This document shows, one piece after another, positions 33,539-43,037 of a DNA stretch of 64,000 nt (position 1 is its first letter; the number at the start of each line of letters is the position of its first letter). The notes under the pieces are model-generated. The model worked only from the letters and a program-made list of their open reading frames with translations. It searched no databases and had not been told where the DNA came from. Origin of the DNA: Acidobacteriota bacterium. GTDB taxonomy: Bacteria > Acidobacteriota > Blastocatellia > Pyrinomonadales > Pyrinomonadaceae. The stretch is from contig JAEWFC010000023.1 in the NCBI GenBank assembly GCA_023389035.1, positions 124,001 through 188,000 on the forward strand, given 5' to 3'. The translations under genes were made by a program, and so were the position numbers.

Positions 33539-33853
33539 ATGGCAACGAATATCAAACCACTTCACGACCGTGTGATCCTCCGCCGGATCGAAGATAACGT
33601 CAACCAGACGGCTGGCGGGCTCTTCATCCCCGACACTGCAAAGGAAAAACCGCAGGAAGGCGAGGTCATCGCTGTGGGCGAAGGCAAATATAAAGAAGAC
33701 GGCACGCGCCAGACCCTGGACGTAAAGGCCGGCGACCGCGTTCTGTTCGGTAAGTACAGCGGCTCAGAGATCAAGCTCGACGGCGAGGAATTCCTCATCA
33801 TGCGCGAAGACGAGATCCTCGGCATCATCAGCCGTGCAGGAGCAGCAGCTTAA
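33539..33853 (+). CDS. groES: Co-chaperonin GroES
   Basis: A 104-residue GroES, the heptameric lid of the chaperonin. It shows IKPLHDRVILRR at the N-terminus, the mobile loop around VNQTAGGLFIPDTAKEKPQEG, and GDRVLFGKYSGSEIKLDGEE. An AAGGAG ribosome-binding site precedes the ATG. It lies 118 bases upstream of groEL behind the CIRCE element. Confidence 0.98.
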   Translation: MATNIKPLHDRVILRRIEDNVNQTAGGLFIPDTAKEKPQEGEVIAVGEGKYKEDGTRQTLDVKAGDRVLFGKYSGSEIKLDGEEFLIMREDEILGIISRAGAAA

Positions 33854-33971
33854 TCAGTCGGCGGTCTAGCCAGTCTCGTCTGTCGGGCACGCTGCCCGCT
33901 TCCGAGACTTCCTAGACTTCCAAGACTGTCCCGACTTTAAAGACTTTCTAGATTTAGGAGACTTATTCAAA

Positions 33972-35618
33972 ATGGCAAAACAAGTAATTCACGGAGAAGA
34001 TTCACGGGCTGCGATCCTGCGCGGTGTAAACCAGCTTGCGGACGCAGTTAAAGTAACGCTCGGACCGAAAGGCCGTAACGTCGTTATTGACAAGAAGTTC
34101 GGCTCGCCGACCATCACCAAGGACGGCGTGACCGTCGCAAAAGAGATCGAGCTGAAGGATTCGCTCGAAAATATGGGTGCTCAAATGGTCCGCGAGGTCG
34201 CTTCGAAGACCTCGGACGTTGCCGGTGACGGTACCACGACCGCGACCGTTCTTGCCCAGGCGATCTTTAAGGAAGGCGTCCGCACAGTTGCTGCAGGTGC
34301 TAACCCGATGGCTCTCAAGCGCGGCATCGAAAAGGCTGTAACTGCTGTCGTTGAAGAAGTTGGCCGCCTTGCAAAGCCGGTTTCAGGCGACATGATCGCA
34401 CAGGTCGGAACCGTTTCGGCGAACGGCGACCGCACGATCGGCACCATCATCGCTGAAGCTATGGACAAGGTCGGAAAAGACGGGGTAATTACCGTTGAAG
34501 AGTCCAAGACCATGGACACGAGCCTGGAAGTTGTTGAAGGAATGCAGTTTGACCGCGGCTACCTTTCACCGTACTTCGTTACCGATCCGGACCGCATGGA
34601 AGCAGCTCTTGACGAGCCGATGATCCTGATCAACGAAAAGAAGATCTCGAACATGCGCGACCTGCTGCCGATCCTCGAACAGGTAGCAAAAATGGGCCGT
34701 CCGCTGCTCATCATCGCTGAAGACGTCGAAGGCGAAGCTCTTGCAACGCTTGTAGTTAACAAGCTCCGCGGCACGCTTAACGTCGCTGCCGTCAAGGCTC
34801 CGGGCTTTGGCGACCGCCGCAAGGCAATGCTTGAAGATATCGCAGTTCTTACCGGCGGTAAGGTCATCAGCGAAGACCTCGGCATCAAGCTTGAGTCGAT
34901 CACCGTTGACGATCTCGGTAAGGCCAAAAAGATCACCATTGACAAGGAAAACACCACGATCGTTGAAGGTGCAGGTTCCGGCGAGGCCATCGACGGCCGC
35001 GTCAAGACCATCCGCACGCAGATCGAGGAGACCTCGTCGGATTATGACCGTGAAAAACTGCAGGAACGCCTTGCCAAATTGGTCGGCGGAGTTGCCGTGA
35101 TCAAGGTCGGTGCCGCTACCGAAACCGAAATGAAAGAGAAGAAGGCTCGTGTCGAAGACGCTATGCACGCAACCCGTGCGGCTGTCGAAGAAGGCATCGT
35201 AGCCGGCGGCGGCGTGACTCTTGTTCGCGCTTCAAAAGTCCTCGACAACCTCGAGACCGGCGAAGACACCGACGAACAGATCGGAGTCAATATAATCAAG
35301 CGTTCGGTCGAAGAACCGCTTCGCCAGATCGTCGGTAACGCAGGCAAAGAAGGCGCCGTCATCGTCGAGAAGATCCGTGCGGAAGACAGCGAAGCATTCG
35401 GATTTAACGCAGCTACCGAGAAGTTTGAAGATCTCGTGGCAGCCGGTGTTATCGACCCCGCAAAGGTCACCCGCACCGCTCTGCAGAATGCTGCTTCGAT
35501 CGCCGGACTTATGCTCACAACCGAAGCCATGATCGCCGACGTCCAGGACGAAAAGGGCGGTGACGCCGGAATGGGCGGCATGGGCGGCGGAATGGGCGGT
35601 ATGGGCATGGGAATGTAA
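33972..35618 (+). CDS. groEL: Chaperonin GroEL
   Basis: A 548-residue GroEL, the 14-mer ATP-driven folding chamber. It shows VTLGPKGRNVVIDKKFG, the ATP site VAGDGTTTATVLA (about 85-97), GIVAGGGVTL, and a Gly/Met-rich tail made of GGM-type repeats. Codon use differs slightly from neighbours (many GCT and CTT codons), as expected for a highly expressed gene. It is co-regulated with groES, and a terminator follows at 35706. Confidence 0.98.
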   Translation: MAKQVIHGEDSRAAILRGVNQLADAVKVTLGPKGRNVVIDKKFGSPTITKDGVTVAKEIELKDSLENMGAQMVREVASKTSDVAGDGTTTATVLAQAIFKEGVRTVAAGANPMALKRGIEKAVTAVVEEVGRLAKPVSGDMIAQVGTVSANGDRTIGTIIAEAMDKVGKDGVITVEESKTMDTSLEVVEGMQFDRGYLSPYFVTDPDRMEAALDEPMILINEKKISNMRDLLPILEQVAKMGRPLLIIAEDVEGEALATLVVNKLRGTLNVAAVKAPGFGDRRKAMLEDIAVLTGGKVISEDLGIKLESITVDDLGKAKKITIDKENTTIVEGAGSGEAIDGRVKTIRTQIEETSSDYDREKLQERLAKLVGGVAVIKVGAATETEMKEKKARVEDAMHATRAAVEEGIVAGGGVTLVRASKVLDNLETGEDTDEQIGVNIIKRSVEEPLRQIVGNAGKEGAVIVEKIRAEDSEAFGFNAATEKFEDLVAAGVIDPAKVTRTALQNAASIAGLMLTTEAMIADVQDEKGGDAGMGGMGGGMGGMGMGM

Positions 35619-35660
35619 CGGAGCGTGGACACTCCCGTCCCCGACACCGTTCGCAGCATT

Positions 35661-35700
35661 CCGTGTCAGCAGCCCGCATGTAAGTAAGGGCTCAACACAA
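35661..35700 (+). repeat. Dispersed repeat upstream of the groEL terminator
   Basis: The stretch beginning CCGTGTCAGCAGCCCGC and ending TAAGTAAGGGCTCAACACAA is repeated, with an internal duplication, at 38147-38204, where it again sits just before a terminator. Confidence 0.65.
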
Positions 35701-35705
35701 CAAAG

Positions 35706-35734
35706 GCCCCGTTCAGAATGAGCGGGGCTTTTTC
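35706..35734 (+). terminator. Rho-independent terminator of groESL
   Basis: GCCCCG and CGGGGC form the stem, followed by TTTTT. It lies about 90 bases after the groEL stop. Confidence 0.85.
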
Positions 35735-35912
35735 AATTTATTCTCCGTCCGATTGAAATACTGCAAGCAGTGGCCTTATAATTCGTTCACCATTTATTCT
35801 CACGCAGAGAAATTCGAACAAATTCAGAATATATATTATTAAGTGCCGCGTTTGCTGCAGGCGTATCGTTCCGAAATTTAGGATCGCCCGCACAGTTGCG
35901 GATCATCAAATT

Positions 35913-38120
35913 ATGCCTCTACGAATCGTCGTTTGCTTCTTGTTCCTCATTACCGCGCCAAATGCCGCATATTCTCAGACCGACCCTTGCGACGCTTTCG
36001 ACCGTGGATCTAAATACAGGTACGACGGGATATTGGACAAAGCGCTGACCGAGTTTACCAAAGCGATCGACCTCAAATGCCCGAATTTGGGCCAGGCATA
36101 TTTCTTTCGCGGCGAGATCCGCTGGGGCCAAAAAGATTACGACGGCGCCTGGGCCGATGTGACGACGGCCATCCCGATACTGGAAAAGCCCGGTCCCGCC
36201 TACCTTCTGAGGGGCCATATCGCATACTCGAAAAAAGATTATAAGGCGGCGCTGACGGAATATTCGAAGGCGATAGAAATCGACCCGGCTGATCGGTTTG
36301 CCGTAAACGCCCGTCTTGCGGTCAGAAAAGAATTGGGTGACCTAGACGGACTTATCGCCGATTACACGCGCCTCATCGAGATCGCCGGTAAAGATGACGT
36401 CGAAAGCCACATCGCCCGTGCAAATGTGTATCTGGCGAAAGGCGATAAGACTAAAGCCTTTGCCGATTTTGATACAGCGGTCAAAATCGCTCCCAGTCGC
36501 CCGATTCCTTACGTGTCGCGCGGCTACGCTTACTATTCGATCAAACGTTATCCGGCGGCGGTCGAAGACCTGAAAAAGGCCCTGGCCATCAGCCCGCGAG
36601 ACGTCAACGCGCTCCACCACCTCGGCCACGTTTATCACGACCAGCAGCTTTTCGCGGACGCTCTCACGGCTTTCACTTCGGCCATCAAAGAAGACCCGAA
36701 GGCCGCGAAATATTACCTGGACCGCGGGTTGGTATATCGCGACCGGCTCGATCTCGACCGCGCCAGGGCCGACGTGATAAAGGCGAGCCAGCTCGATCCT
36801 GCGAACGCCGACATCCGGATCTCCGCGGCCTGGGTCGCCTTGTTGAGAAAGAATTTTTGGGACGCCGAATCCGAAGCAAGCGGTGTGATGTCGCGACACG
36901 GTATGAAGGGCAACGCGCCCTACGCCGCGATCGTTGAATATCTGGCATTGAGGATGAACGGCAAGCCCGCTGATGCGGCCGCAAACGTCAAACTGCGTAT
37001 AAAGGCTTCCACGCCCGGCGCGTGGACCGACAGCCTGCTTAAGTTTCTGGACGGCCAGCTCACGGCCGCCCGGCTTCTGGCCGCGGCTGGTGATGACGAA
37101 AAGAAAACCGAAGGCCGCTCTATCATCGGTATCAAGGCACTCCTCGACGGACAGCCCGCCGTCGCGAAAACTCACCTCGACTGGATCAACGCGAACGGCA
37201 CGAAGCGATCTTTCGAATACTCGTTCTTCCGCCTTTTGTCCGAGAGCGGGACATCGCCTGCCGCCGAGGCCCTCTACGCTGAGGGCAACGATCATTTCCA
37301 AAACGGCGACGCTGCGAAGGCGATAGCGTCCTACACAAAGGCGATCGCTGCCGACCCCAACCGTCCGGAATATTTGCTCGCAAGGGCGAAGGTTAACATC
37401 TCAATGCGAAAGCCCGTTCCCGCCCGGCAGGACATCGACCGCTCGATCGCGGTCGGCGTCACCTATGAGGCCTATGAGTTACGGGCGAACATCCACATCG
37501 AGGGCGGCGGCTACTCCGACGCTATCGCGGAACTGGAACGGGCCGCCGCATTTCTAAAGCCATCGACCGGTGATAACGCTCTGCTCAGGCACGAGGCCCA
37601 CGTCGCAGGCCTCTATGTACTTCTAGGGAAACCCGGCGCTTTCAGATCAAGTCAAGACGCGGAGGCGACGAGGTATTATTTCTACAACGACATTTACGAA
37701 GACATCAATTCTGACAAGTCCTCCGGGCGTTACGGCAACGCTTTGGCAAGGGCCACCGCAGCCGTCACCTACTTCCCGGACGATATCGTTTACCTTTTGA
37801 CACGCGGCGAGATCTGGATCGACCTGGGCAGAGCCCGTGAGGCGCTCGCGGATTTCGACAAAGCGCTCGTGATCAAGCCGAAACAGTATTACAGTCAGAT
37901 TCCGCGAGGAAAGGCGCTGCTTCTGTTGAAGCGATACACCGATGCCATCGCTGCCGCGGACATCGCTATCAAAAGACTCCCTGCAGACGACCCTTCTCGC
38001 CATGACGCTTATGCGGTTCGCGCCGAGGCAAACTGCGCCCTCGGAAACAAGCAAGAGGCCGCCATCGACGAAGCCGAATTCCTCCGACTTGGCGGCACCA
38101 TCGAAACCCCATGCCGGTGA
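35913..38120 (+). CDS. Exported TPR-repeat protein
   Basis: A 735-residue protein with a signal peptide (1-21, ending AYS-Q) followed by a mature Cys, then a long series of tetratricopeptide units. Clear ones read AYFFRGEIRWGQKDYDGAWAD, AYLLRGHIAYSKKDYKAALTE and, near 430-470, a second set beginning ALYAEGNDHFQNGDAAKAI in outline. There are about 12-14 units, with a degenerate middle (residues about 300-420). TPRs bind peptides, and the location would be periplasmic. Function is not assigned. It stands alone between two terminators. Confidence 0.85.
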   Translation: MPLRIVVCFLFLITAPNAAYSQTDPCDAFDRGSKYRYDGILDKALTEFTKAIDLKCPNLGQAYFFRGEIRWGQKDYDGAWADVTTAIPILEKPGPAYLLRGHIAYSKKDYKAALTEYSKAIEIDPADRFAVNARLAVRKELGDLDGLIADYTRLIEIAGKDDVESHIARANVYLAKGDKTKAFADFDTAVKIAPSRPIPYVSRGYAYYSIKRYPAAVEDLKKALAISPRDVNALHHLGHVYHDQQLFADALTAFTSAIKEDPKAAKYYLDRGLVYRDRLDLDRARADVIKASQLDPANADIRISAAWVALLRKNFWDAESEASGVMSRHGMKGNAPYAAIVEYLALRMNGKPADAAANVKLRIKASTPGAWTDSLLKFLDGQLTAARLLAAAGDDEKKTEGRSIIGIKALLDGQPAVAKTHLDWINANGTKRSFEYSFFRLLSESGTSPAAEALYAEGNDHFQNGDAAKAIASYTKAIAADPNRPEYLLARAKVNISMRKPVPARQDIDRSIAVGVTYEAYELRANIHIEGGGYSDAIAELERAAAFLKPSTGDNALLRHEAHVAGLYVLLGKPGAFRSSQDAEATRYYFYNDIYEDINSDKSSGRYGNALARATAAVTYFPDDIVYLLTRGEIWIDLGRAREALADFDKALVIKPKQYYSQIPRGKALLLLKRYTDAIAAADIAIKRLPADDPSRHDAYAVRAEANCALGNKQEAAIDEAEFLRLGGTIETPCR

Positions 38121-38146
38121 CCTTCGCGAGGCATCAACGAACAAGC

Positions 38147-38204
38147 ACGTGTCAGTAGCCCGCACGCCGTGTCGGTGGCCACGTAAGTAAGGGCTCAACG
38201 CAAA
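38147..38204 (+). repeat. Second copy of the terminator-associated repeat
   Basis: The stretch begins CACGTGTCAGTAGCCCGC and ends TAAGTAAGGGCTCAACGCAA. The GTGTCxGTxGCC unit is doubled compared with 35661-35700. Confidence 0.65.
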
Positions 38205-38206
38205 CA

Positions 38207-38239
38207 AAAGGCCTCGGTCATTTGAACGAGGCCTTTTTC
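38207..38239. terminator. Bidirectional terminator between convergent genes
   Basis: AGGCCTCG pairs with CGAGGCCT and is followed by TTTTTCTT, with AAAA on the other side. It ends the TPR-protein transcript and can serve the convergent gene at 38260. Confidence 0.85.
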
Positions 38240-38259
38240 TTACGCTTCCAGTCAATATT

Positions 38260-39120
38260 CTATTGCGGTTTCTGCGGCTGATCTTCTGCTGGTGCAAGTT
38301 TTTTGGTTTCGACTATTACCGGCGAGGACGAGACGGCTTCGGTGTTGTTATGACCTTCGCCTCGGCCTGTAAGGTAAACGTGCCTATGATTTTCTACGCG
38401 ATCGAGCCTGCGGAGCAGATCTCTTTGATCGATCTCGAGCATTACCGCAAGCGAGTCCAACCGTATACCATCGCCGCTATAATCGCTGACGACGCTTGAG
38501 CCCGAGAGTATTGGTGAGAGCAGAGAGGCGGTTGTCGCCATACTGAGCGTGACGCGGTAGGTGTGCCCACGCCGAAATACCGCGGGAAACGTACGGGAAG
38601 TATTTCCTGAATCGTTATAGTTCAGGCCAAGTGTCACTTTTCTCACTTTAAACGTTTCGAGATCCAGCTGATGGACCTGCTGCGTATAAATGTTGGTTCC
38701 GGTAGTCATATCGCGCAGTATTATCACCGAATCTACATCCGCATTGGACAGGCCTCCGGTAATTATCAGCTGGTGACCGCTCCAGTCCACGGAATAGGTC
38801 ACAAGCCCCTCAAGAGCTTGCCCAAAGCTCTCGGGAGTGCTGCCCACCTGAAACTCGTAATAGATTCGCGACGAGGCAACCCCTTCACCGGCTACGGCAT
38901 TCGGATGCGTTCGCACACGTGCCCTGATGGTACGGGTGTTTACATTGAACGATGAGGCCATGTCGAACTGCAGACTGCCGTTATCGCCGGCCGCTCCATT
39001 ATCAGCGGGAGCGTCAGTCAACGTAATAAATGAGCCTGGTTGGACAGTGATCTGGGCCGCAAGTATCTGGACGCAAAATATCAAAAGAAAGGCGAGACAT
39101 GCGGGGGCTGCTATCTTCAT
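38260..39120 (-). CDS. Exported protein of unknown function
   Basis: A 286-residue protein with a signal peptide (1-22, ending LAAQ). The mature part is Thr-, Ser- and Val-rich, with alternating hydrophobic residues suggesting beta sandwich structure (about 25-215). A charged helical segment (EIDQRDLLRRLDRVENHRHVY) and a Pro/Gln/Lys-rich tail (KLAPAEDQPQKPQ) follow. No recognised family. It is transcribed alone, with 211 bases to the next divergent gene. Confidence 0.72.
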   Translation of the reverse strand: MKIAAPACLAFLLIFCVQILAAQITVQPGSFITLTDAPADNGAAGDNGSLQFDMASSFNVNTRTIRARVRTHPNAVAGEGVASSRIYYEFQVGSTPESFGQALEGLVTYSVDWSGHQLIITGGLSNADVDSVIILRDMTTGTNIYTQQVHQLDLETFKVRKVTLGLNYNDSGNTSRTFPAVFRRGHTYRVTLSMATTASLLSPILSGSSVVSDYSGDGIRLDSLAVMLEIDQRDLLRRLDRVENHRHVYLTGRGEGHNNTEAVSSSPVIVETKKLAPAEDQPQKPQ

Positions 39121-39331
39121 AGTTTCTCCTTGATCCGGCTGAATGATCCAGCCGAAGGCTAAGTTAATGGTGGTAGTTGTGCAGCCATACTATCCGACTT
39201 TCGTTATGTTTACAATAAGTTTCGTTGATGGATACCGGTCCGCGTATTTTCCCTATGCAAAATGACCCCTTTTTCCCGATACTACCGCGTACTATTTTGA
39301 GGGTTGAAAATCTAACGATCACAGAAAAAAT

Positions 39332-40168
39332 ATGAAGCGACCAATCAATTTGTCACGGGCATGCGCCCTCCTAATTGTACTTATAGGAACGAGTGCTGCG
39401 GGTACGAGTGCACAGACCTACAACGCGTACAGCGGCGGGTATAACACTGGCTACGGGACGGTCTACGGGTCGTTCGGTCTCGCTATGGCGACACAGAACA
39501 TGTACCAGTATTCACAGATGCAAATGCAGAGGGCGATGGCGCGTGCTGCAATGGTCAAACAGTTTGGCCTGGCTGCCGTTGAGAAAGCGGAACGCGAGGC
39601 TGCCGCGGGAAAGGCACCGGCTGCTAACGGGCCAAGGGTAGCTCCGCCGCCGGTCGTCCGGAATTACGGCGTATTTCGCCCCGACGCTTCCGTCGACACG
39701 GCCAAAGCTCTCGCCGATGCCCTCGGTGAAACGCCCGAAGAAAAACAGCTGATCCGAACGATCTATACCGCCACTAAGACCGCGTACGAGAAAGAGGCGG
39801 CCGCAAAAGGCATTCGGAACAATATCGCAGGGGCAATGGCATTTTTTACCGGCACGGCGATGATGGTTTACGACGACCGACAAACTCCTAGCGACGATGC
39901 CGTCCTCGCATACTATAAGGTAGTTAATGCGGCCATCGACGAAATGCCTGAGTTCGCATCCGTGTCAAATAAAGATAAACAGGGCTTCCACAATATGCTC
40001 ATTGGATTTGCCGGTCTGCTGACCGCCGGTTATCTTGAGGGCAAAGAGACGGAAAACACCGAAACGCTCGCCGCTTACAAACAAATCGCTGGCATGCTTA
40101 TTCAAATGGTACTCAAGGCCGAACCGAGCAAATTGCGTCTTGTTGACGGCCAGATCGTCTTGGGCTAG
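39332..40168 (+). CDS. Exported protein of unknown function (possibly DUF6683-like)
   Basis: A 278-residue protein with a signal peptide (1-28, ending TSAQ), a Tyr/Gly-rich stretch (YNAYSGGYNTGYGTVYGSFG), a Met/Gln-rich segment (YSQMQMQRAMARAAM), a Pro-rich hinge, and a helical C-terminal domain (about 115-278) with LADALGETPEEKQLI and YLEGKETENTE. The C-terminal part reminds me of the DUF6683 family, but I could not confirm this. It ends at a terminator. Confidence 0.7.
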   Translation: MKRPINLSRACALLIVLIGTSAAGTSAQTYNAYSGGYNTGYGTVYGSFGLAMATQNMYQYSQMQMQRAMARAAMVKQFGLAAVEKAEREAAAGKAPAANGPRVAPPPVVRNYGVFRPDASVDTAKALADALGETPEEKQLIRTIYTATKTAYEKEAAAKGIRNNIAGAMAFFTGTAMMVYDDRQTPSDDAVLAYYKVVNAAIDEMPEFASVSNKDKQGFHNMLIGFAGLLTAGYLEGKETENTETLAAYKQIAGMLIQMVLKAEPSKLRLVDGQIVLG

Positions 40169-40194
40169 AACCCGCGATCGCCGCCAATTACCAA

Positions 40195-40227
40195 AGGCCC
40201 CGGCGAATACCGAGGCCTTCTTTTTTC
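40195..40227. terminator. Terminator between convergent genes
   Basis: AAGGCC pairs with GGCCTT (40215-40220) with CGG/CCG inside, then CTTTTTT. It lies between the plus-strand gene ending at 40168 and the minus-strand gene ending at 40242. Confidence 0.8.
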
Positions 40228-40241
40228 GTGTCGAATTCCGC

Positions 40242-40793
40242 TTATACGTAGGCGATAAGCACCTCGGTCAGTTGATCGATGATGTGTTTCATGACGTACG
40301 ACTGCATCTCGACGTCGCTGCCGGTTCGCATCTTTCCACCGCTTTTGACTGAGACCTCGCCCTTGTAGACAACTTTACCGGTCGCAACTTCAATTAATCG
40401 CACCGAGACCTCGGCCGATCCGTGCTCGTCCGCAAGCTTCGGTGTGTATTCTGTAACAGTGCCCGTAAGGATGTACGCAACGCCCAACTGTTTCGCCGCC
40501 CTGATCGCCGCTGCCGTTGAACTGCCGTTGATCGCGGCAAGGTCACCTTTGGTGGCGTTATGTGTGTGCCGTGTGTCGTAGACGTCAAACTTCCGCGATT
40601 TCATCATCGAGGCAGAAAGCTGTGTGTGCAGGAAGCGCTTCGCGTTGTCGGTCATCGCGGAGGCCTTCGGGCCGGGAGTGAATTCCACCACCGCCGTCTT
40701 TACTCCTCTAACACCGCGATTCGATTGAGCCTCAGCCGGCAGAACCGCGGCCAGCACCACTCCCAAAATAACTGCTGAAAATAATGTTTTCAT
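40242..40793 (-). CDS. CsgG/HfaB-like exported protein
   Basis: A 183-residue protein with a signal peptide (1-22, ending AEAQ). The mature part has the CsgG-type alpha/beta pattern: VKTAVVEFTPG, MTDNAKRFLHTQLSASMMKSRKFDV, AAIRAAKQLGVAYILTGTVTEYTP, and VSVRLIEVATGKVVYKGEVSVKS in outline. CsgG relatives assemble in the outer membrane or bind in the periplasm. This one has no lipobox Cys and is shorter than CsgG (about 277), so pore formation is doubtful. It is transcribed alone. Confidence 0.75.
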   Translation of the reverse strand: MKTLFSAVILGVVLAAVLPAEAQSNRGVRGVKTAVVEFTPGPKASAMTDNAKRFLHTQLSASMMKSRKFDVYDTRHTHNATKGDLAAINGSSTAAAIRAAKQLGVAYILTGTVTEYTPKLADEHGSAEVSVRLIEVATGKVVYKGEVSVKSGGKMRTGSDVEMQSYVMKHIIDQLTEVLIAYV

Positions 40794-40973
40794 TTGCTCT
40801 CCTTAAGCGTATTTATATTTGCCCGCGTATGCGGTTATAAATGAGTGCGGTTCAAATGCTGAAAACCTATCATCGAGGCAAACTTTTACACTGTACGCAC
40901 AGAACTGGCCGTTGTGCTTTAAGGTAAATGCTGATCACGGCGATTGCCGGTTTCTCGTGTATAATGCCCCACA

Positions 40974-41840
40974 ATGAGGATCTGCACGCTCGCGATATTG
41001 CTGCTACTGACGTCAATTACCACCCTCGGTCAACCGAGTGAGGACACCGCATCGCACACGACCGGTTTTGCGAACGTGAATGGCGTGCGGCTGCACTATC
41101 TCGACTGGGGCGGCTCGGGCGAGACACTGCTGTTCATTACCGGTATGGGCAACAGCGCTCACGTTTATGATGAATTCGTGCCGGAATTTACAGACCGTTT
41201 TCGTATTCTCGTACTCACCCGCCGCGGTCATGGCGAATCCGATAAGCCCGCCACCGGTTACGACGTCGACACGCTTACCGAGGACGTCCGTCATTTCCTT
41301 GACCATATGAAGGTCAAAAAGACGCATTTGGTCGGGCACTCTGCGGCCGGGAACGAACTGTCATCGTTCGCCGCAAAATATCCGAAACGAACGCTAAAGC
41401 TCATCTATCTGGATGCAGCTTATTTTCGCCGCGACGTTCCGGCGATCGAGGCGCAAGATCCTATCGACCCGCCTGCTCCGCCGAAGAAACGGTCGGAAAT
41501 GTCGGAGCGAGAAAAGATATTCGACGAATATGTCCGCCACCTCACGTTCTACGAACCGCCGTACAAAAGCATCCGTGCGCCCGTTCTTAGCTTTTATGCG
41601 ATATTTGAGAAATACTTCGAGGAACTTGCACCCGATACACCGCCTGAAAAACGCAAAGCTGCCGACGATTTCATCGCGAATGTGGTCCGGCCGTATCAGC
41701 GTCGCAGCATTGAAAAACTGCGTCGTGAGATCCCCGGAGCTCGCATCATCGAGCTGACCGACACGCATCACTATTTCTTTAACGACCCGGCGAAAAAGCC
41801 GGAAGTCGTGAAAACGATCCGCGACTTTCTTCTCAACTGA
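40974..41840 (+). CDS. Exported alpha/beta hydrolase
   Basis: A 288-residue alpha/beta hydrolase with a signal peptide (about 1-20). It has the oxyanion region FITGMGNSAHVYDEF, the nucleophile elbow GHSAAGNE (Ser in GHSAAG), and a late His in LTDTHHYFFND. The cap region is charged. Substrate is unknown. Esterase or lactonase activity is typical for such proteins. It is followed 95 bases later by a lipoprotein gene. Confidence 0.85.
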   Translation: MRICTLAILLLLTSITTLGQPSEDTASHTTGFANVNGVRLHYLDWGGSGETLLFITGMGNSAHVYDEFVPEFTDRFRILVLTRRGHGESDKPATGYDVDTLTEDVRHFLDHMKVKKTHLVGHSAAGNELSSFAAKYPKRTLKLIYLDAAYFRRDVPAIEAQDPIDPPAPPKKRSEMSEREKIFDEYVRHLTFYEPPYKSIRAPVLSFYAIFEKYFEELAPDTPPEKRKAADDFIANVVRPYQRRSIEKLRREIPGARIIELTDTHHYFFNDPAKKPEVVKTIRDFLLN

Positions 41841-41935
41841 TTCAGCCCCCTCATCCTCTCTGCCGAAGGCCCAACCTTCGCGTTCAACTGGATGGCGGTT
41901 TGGTGGTTTGCTGCACTCGTGCTAAATTCCATCCG

Positions 41936-42565
41936 ATGAAAAACAAGACTTCCCTTATCGTGGTGATCCTTGGGTTGGTCGTGGTGTTGGGCTGCGGACA
42001 GTTGCAAAAACAGATCAGCGACAAGCTGCCAACCGCCATCGACGACTCATCGCCAAACTTCTCCCTTGCAGGCAAAGAGTGGAAGACATTCGATCTCGAA
42101 TCTATGGACATCAGCGTCGAGCTCCCGGGCGAGCCTGCCGACAGATCGCCGGCCGCCTCGCAGCTGCCGCCGGGATCAAAGGCCATCTTCGAAGCCGTCA
42201 AGATCCACGCCTACGAAAACAAGGACTTCACCTCGTCCTACAGCCAGCTTGAGCTCACCGGAAAACAAAAGTTCGAGATAAAGGACCTAGCCGACAAGGC
42301 AATGACCGCGATCCGTAACCAAGCCCGCGACCTCAAATACACCGTCGATGTGACGTCCGATTCGAAGGCGAAATATGACGGTACCTTTTCCCGAAACGGA
42401 AAGGTCTTTGAGGTAAAAGGCTGCTGCATCTATCAAAAGACGAAGCCCGAACGCGTCTGGTCCGTCATCACCGTCGCCCCGCAAGGCAACGCCGACGCCC
42501 AAACCGCCAGCCAGCGGATCATAAACTCCGCAACCTTCGCCAGCTCGTCCGACACATGCCAATAA
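41936..42565 (+). CDS. Lipoprotein of unknown function
   Basis: A 209-residue protein. The signal peptide ends in the lipobox VVLGC (Cys about 17), so it is lipid-anchored. The mature domain has strands such as WKTFDLESMDISVELPGEP and YDGTFSRNGKVFEVKGCCIYQ, with a Cys pair CC, a pattern seen in hypothetical proteins that resemble the PsbP/Mog1 fold. The ATG at 41936 is chosen because an upstream start would add a non-signal extension. Confidence 0.75.
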   Translation: MKNKTSLIVVILGLVVVLGCGQLQKQISDKLPTAIDDSSPNFSLAGKEWKTFDLESMDISVELPGEPADRSPAASQLPPGSKAIFEAVKIHAYENKDFTSSYSQLELTGKQKFEIKDLADKAMTAIRNQARDLKYTVDVTSDSKAKYDGTFSRNGKVFEVKGCCIYQKTKPERVWSVITVAPQGNADAQTASQRIINSATFASSSDTCQ

Positions 42566-42608
42566 ACTGCTCCCGCGGTCGGATCCGGAAGTGCGACATC
42601 AGTAATTT

Positions 42609-43037
42609 TCACTCTATCTCGGGAGTGGCCTGGCTGCCGTGGTGAGAGATGATCTTCCATTCGCCGTTTCGTTTGATCCAGATATGTGTGCTGCGGAATT
42701 GGATGTTTCGGACGCCTTTGACGGTGGCTCGGTGGGTCATAATCGCCATCTTCCCGTGGATGGTGACGCGGTATTCGTCGGAGACGACCTCGTCGGAATT
42801 TGGGACAACCGACGCAATATACTGGGCACGGTTTTCCAGCGCGCCGCGTTGCGTGGTGCCGACGTAGTCGTCAGCGACCAGTTCGCCGGCGGCCTTTTTG
42901 TCACCCTTTAGCTCGGCGGCGGTCCATGCCTTGTCGAGCTGTATCAGCTTGTCTTCCTCGCTTCCCTCTTTATACTGGCCGGCTGCGACGGACGCGATCG
43001 CAAGCACGAGCACGGCGCCTGAAAGAATGGTCCTCAT
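42609..43037 (-). CDS. Exported NTF2-like/SnoaL-like (DUF4440) protein
   Basis: A 142-residue protein with a signal peptide (1-20, ending AAGQ) and a DUF4440-type cone-shaped domain: LIQLDKAWTAAELKGDKKAAGEL, VADDYVGTTQRG, and the final strands STHIWIKRNGEWKIISHHGS. Such domains bind small ligands or act in simple hydrolytic or isomerase reactions. No substrate can be inferred. It converges with the lipoprotein gene. Confidence 0.85.
   Translation of the reverse strand: MRTILSGAVLVLAIASVAAGQYKEGSEEDKLIQLDKAWTAAELKGDKKAAGELVADDYVGTTQRGALENRAQYIASVVPNSDEVVSDEYRVTIHGKMAIMTHRATVKGVRNIQFRSTHIWIKRNGEWKIISHHGSQATPEIE

Noticed and set aside
36342..37301. A 319-codon minus-strand gene
   Set aside because: Antisense to the TPR protein gene; no recognisable domain, and the TPR frame has a signal peptide and clear repeats.
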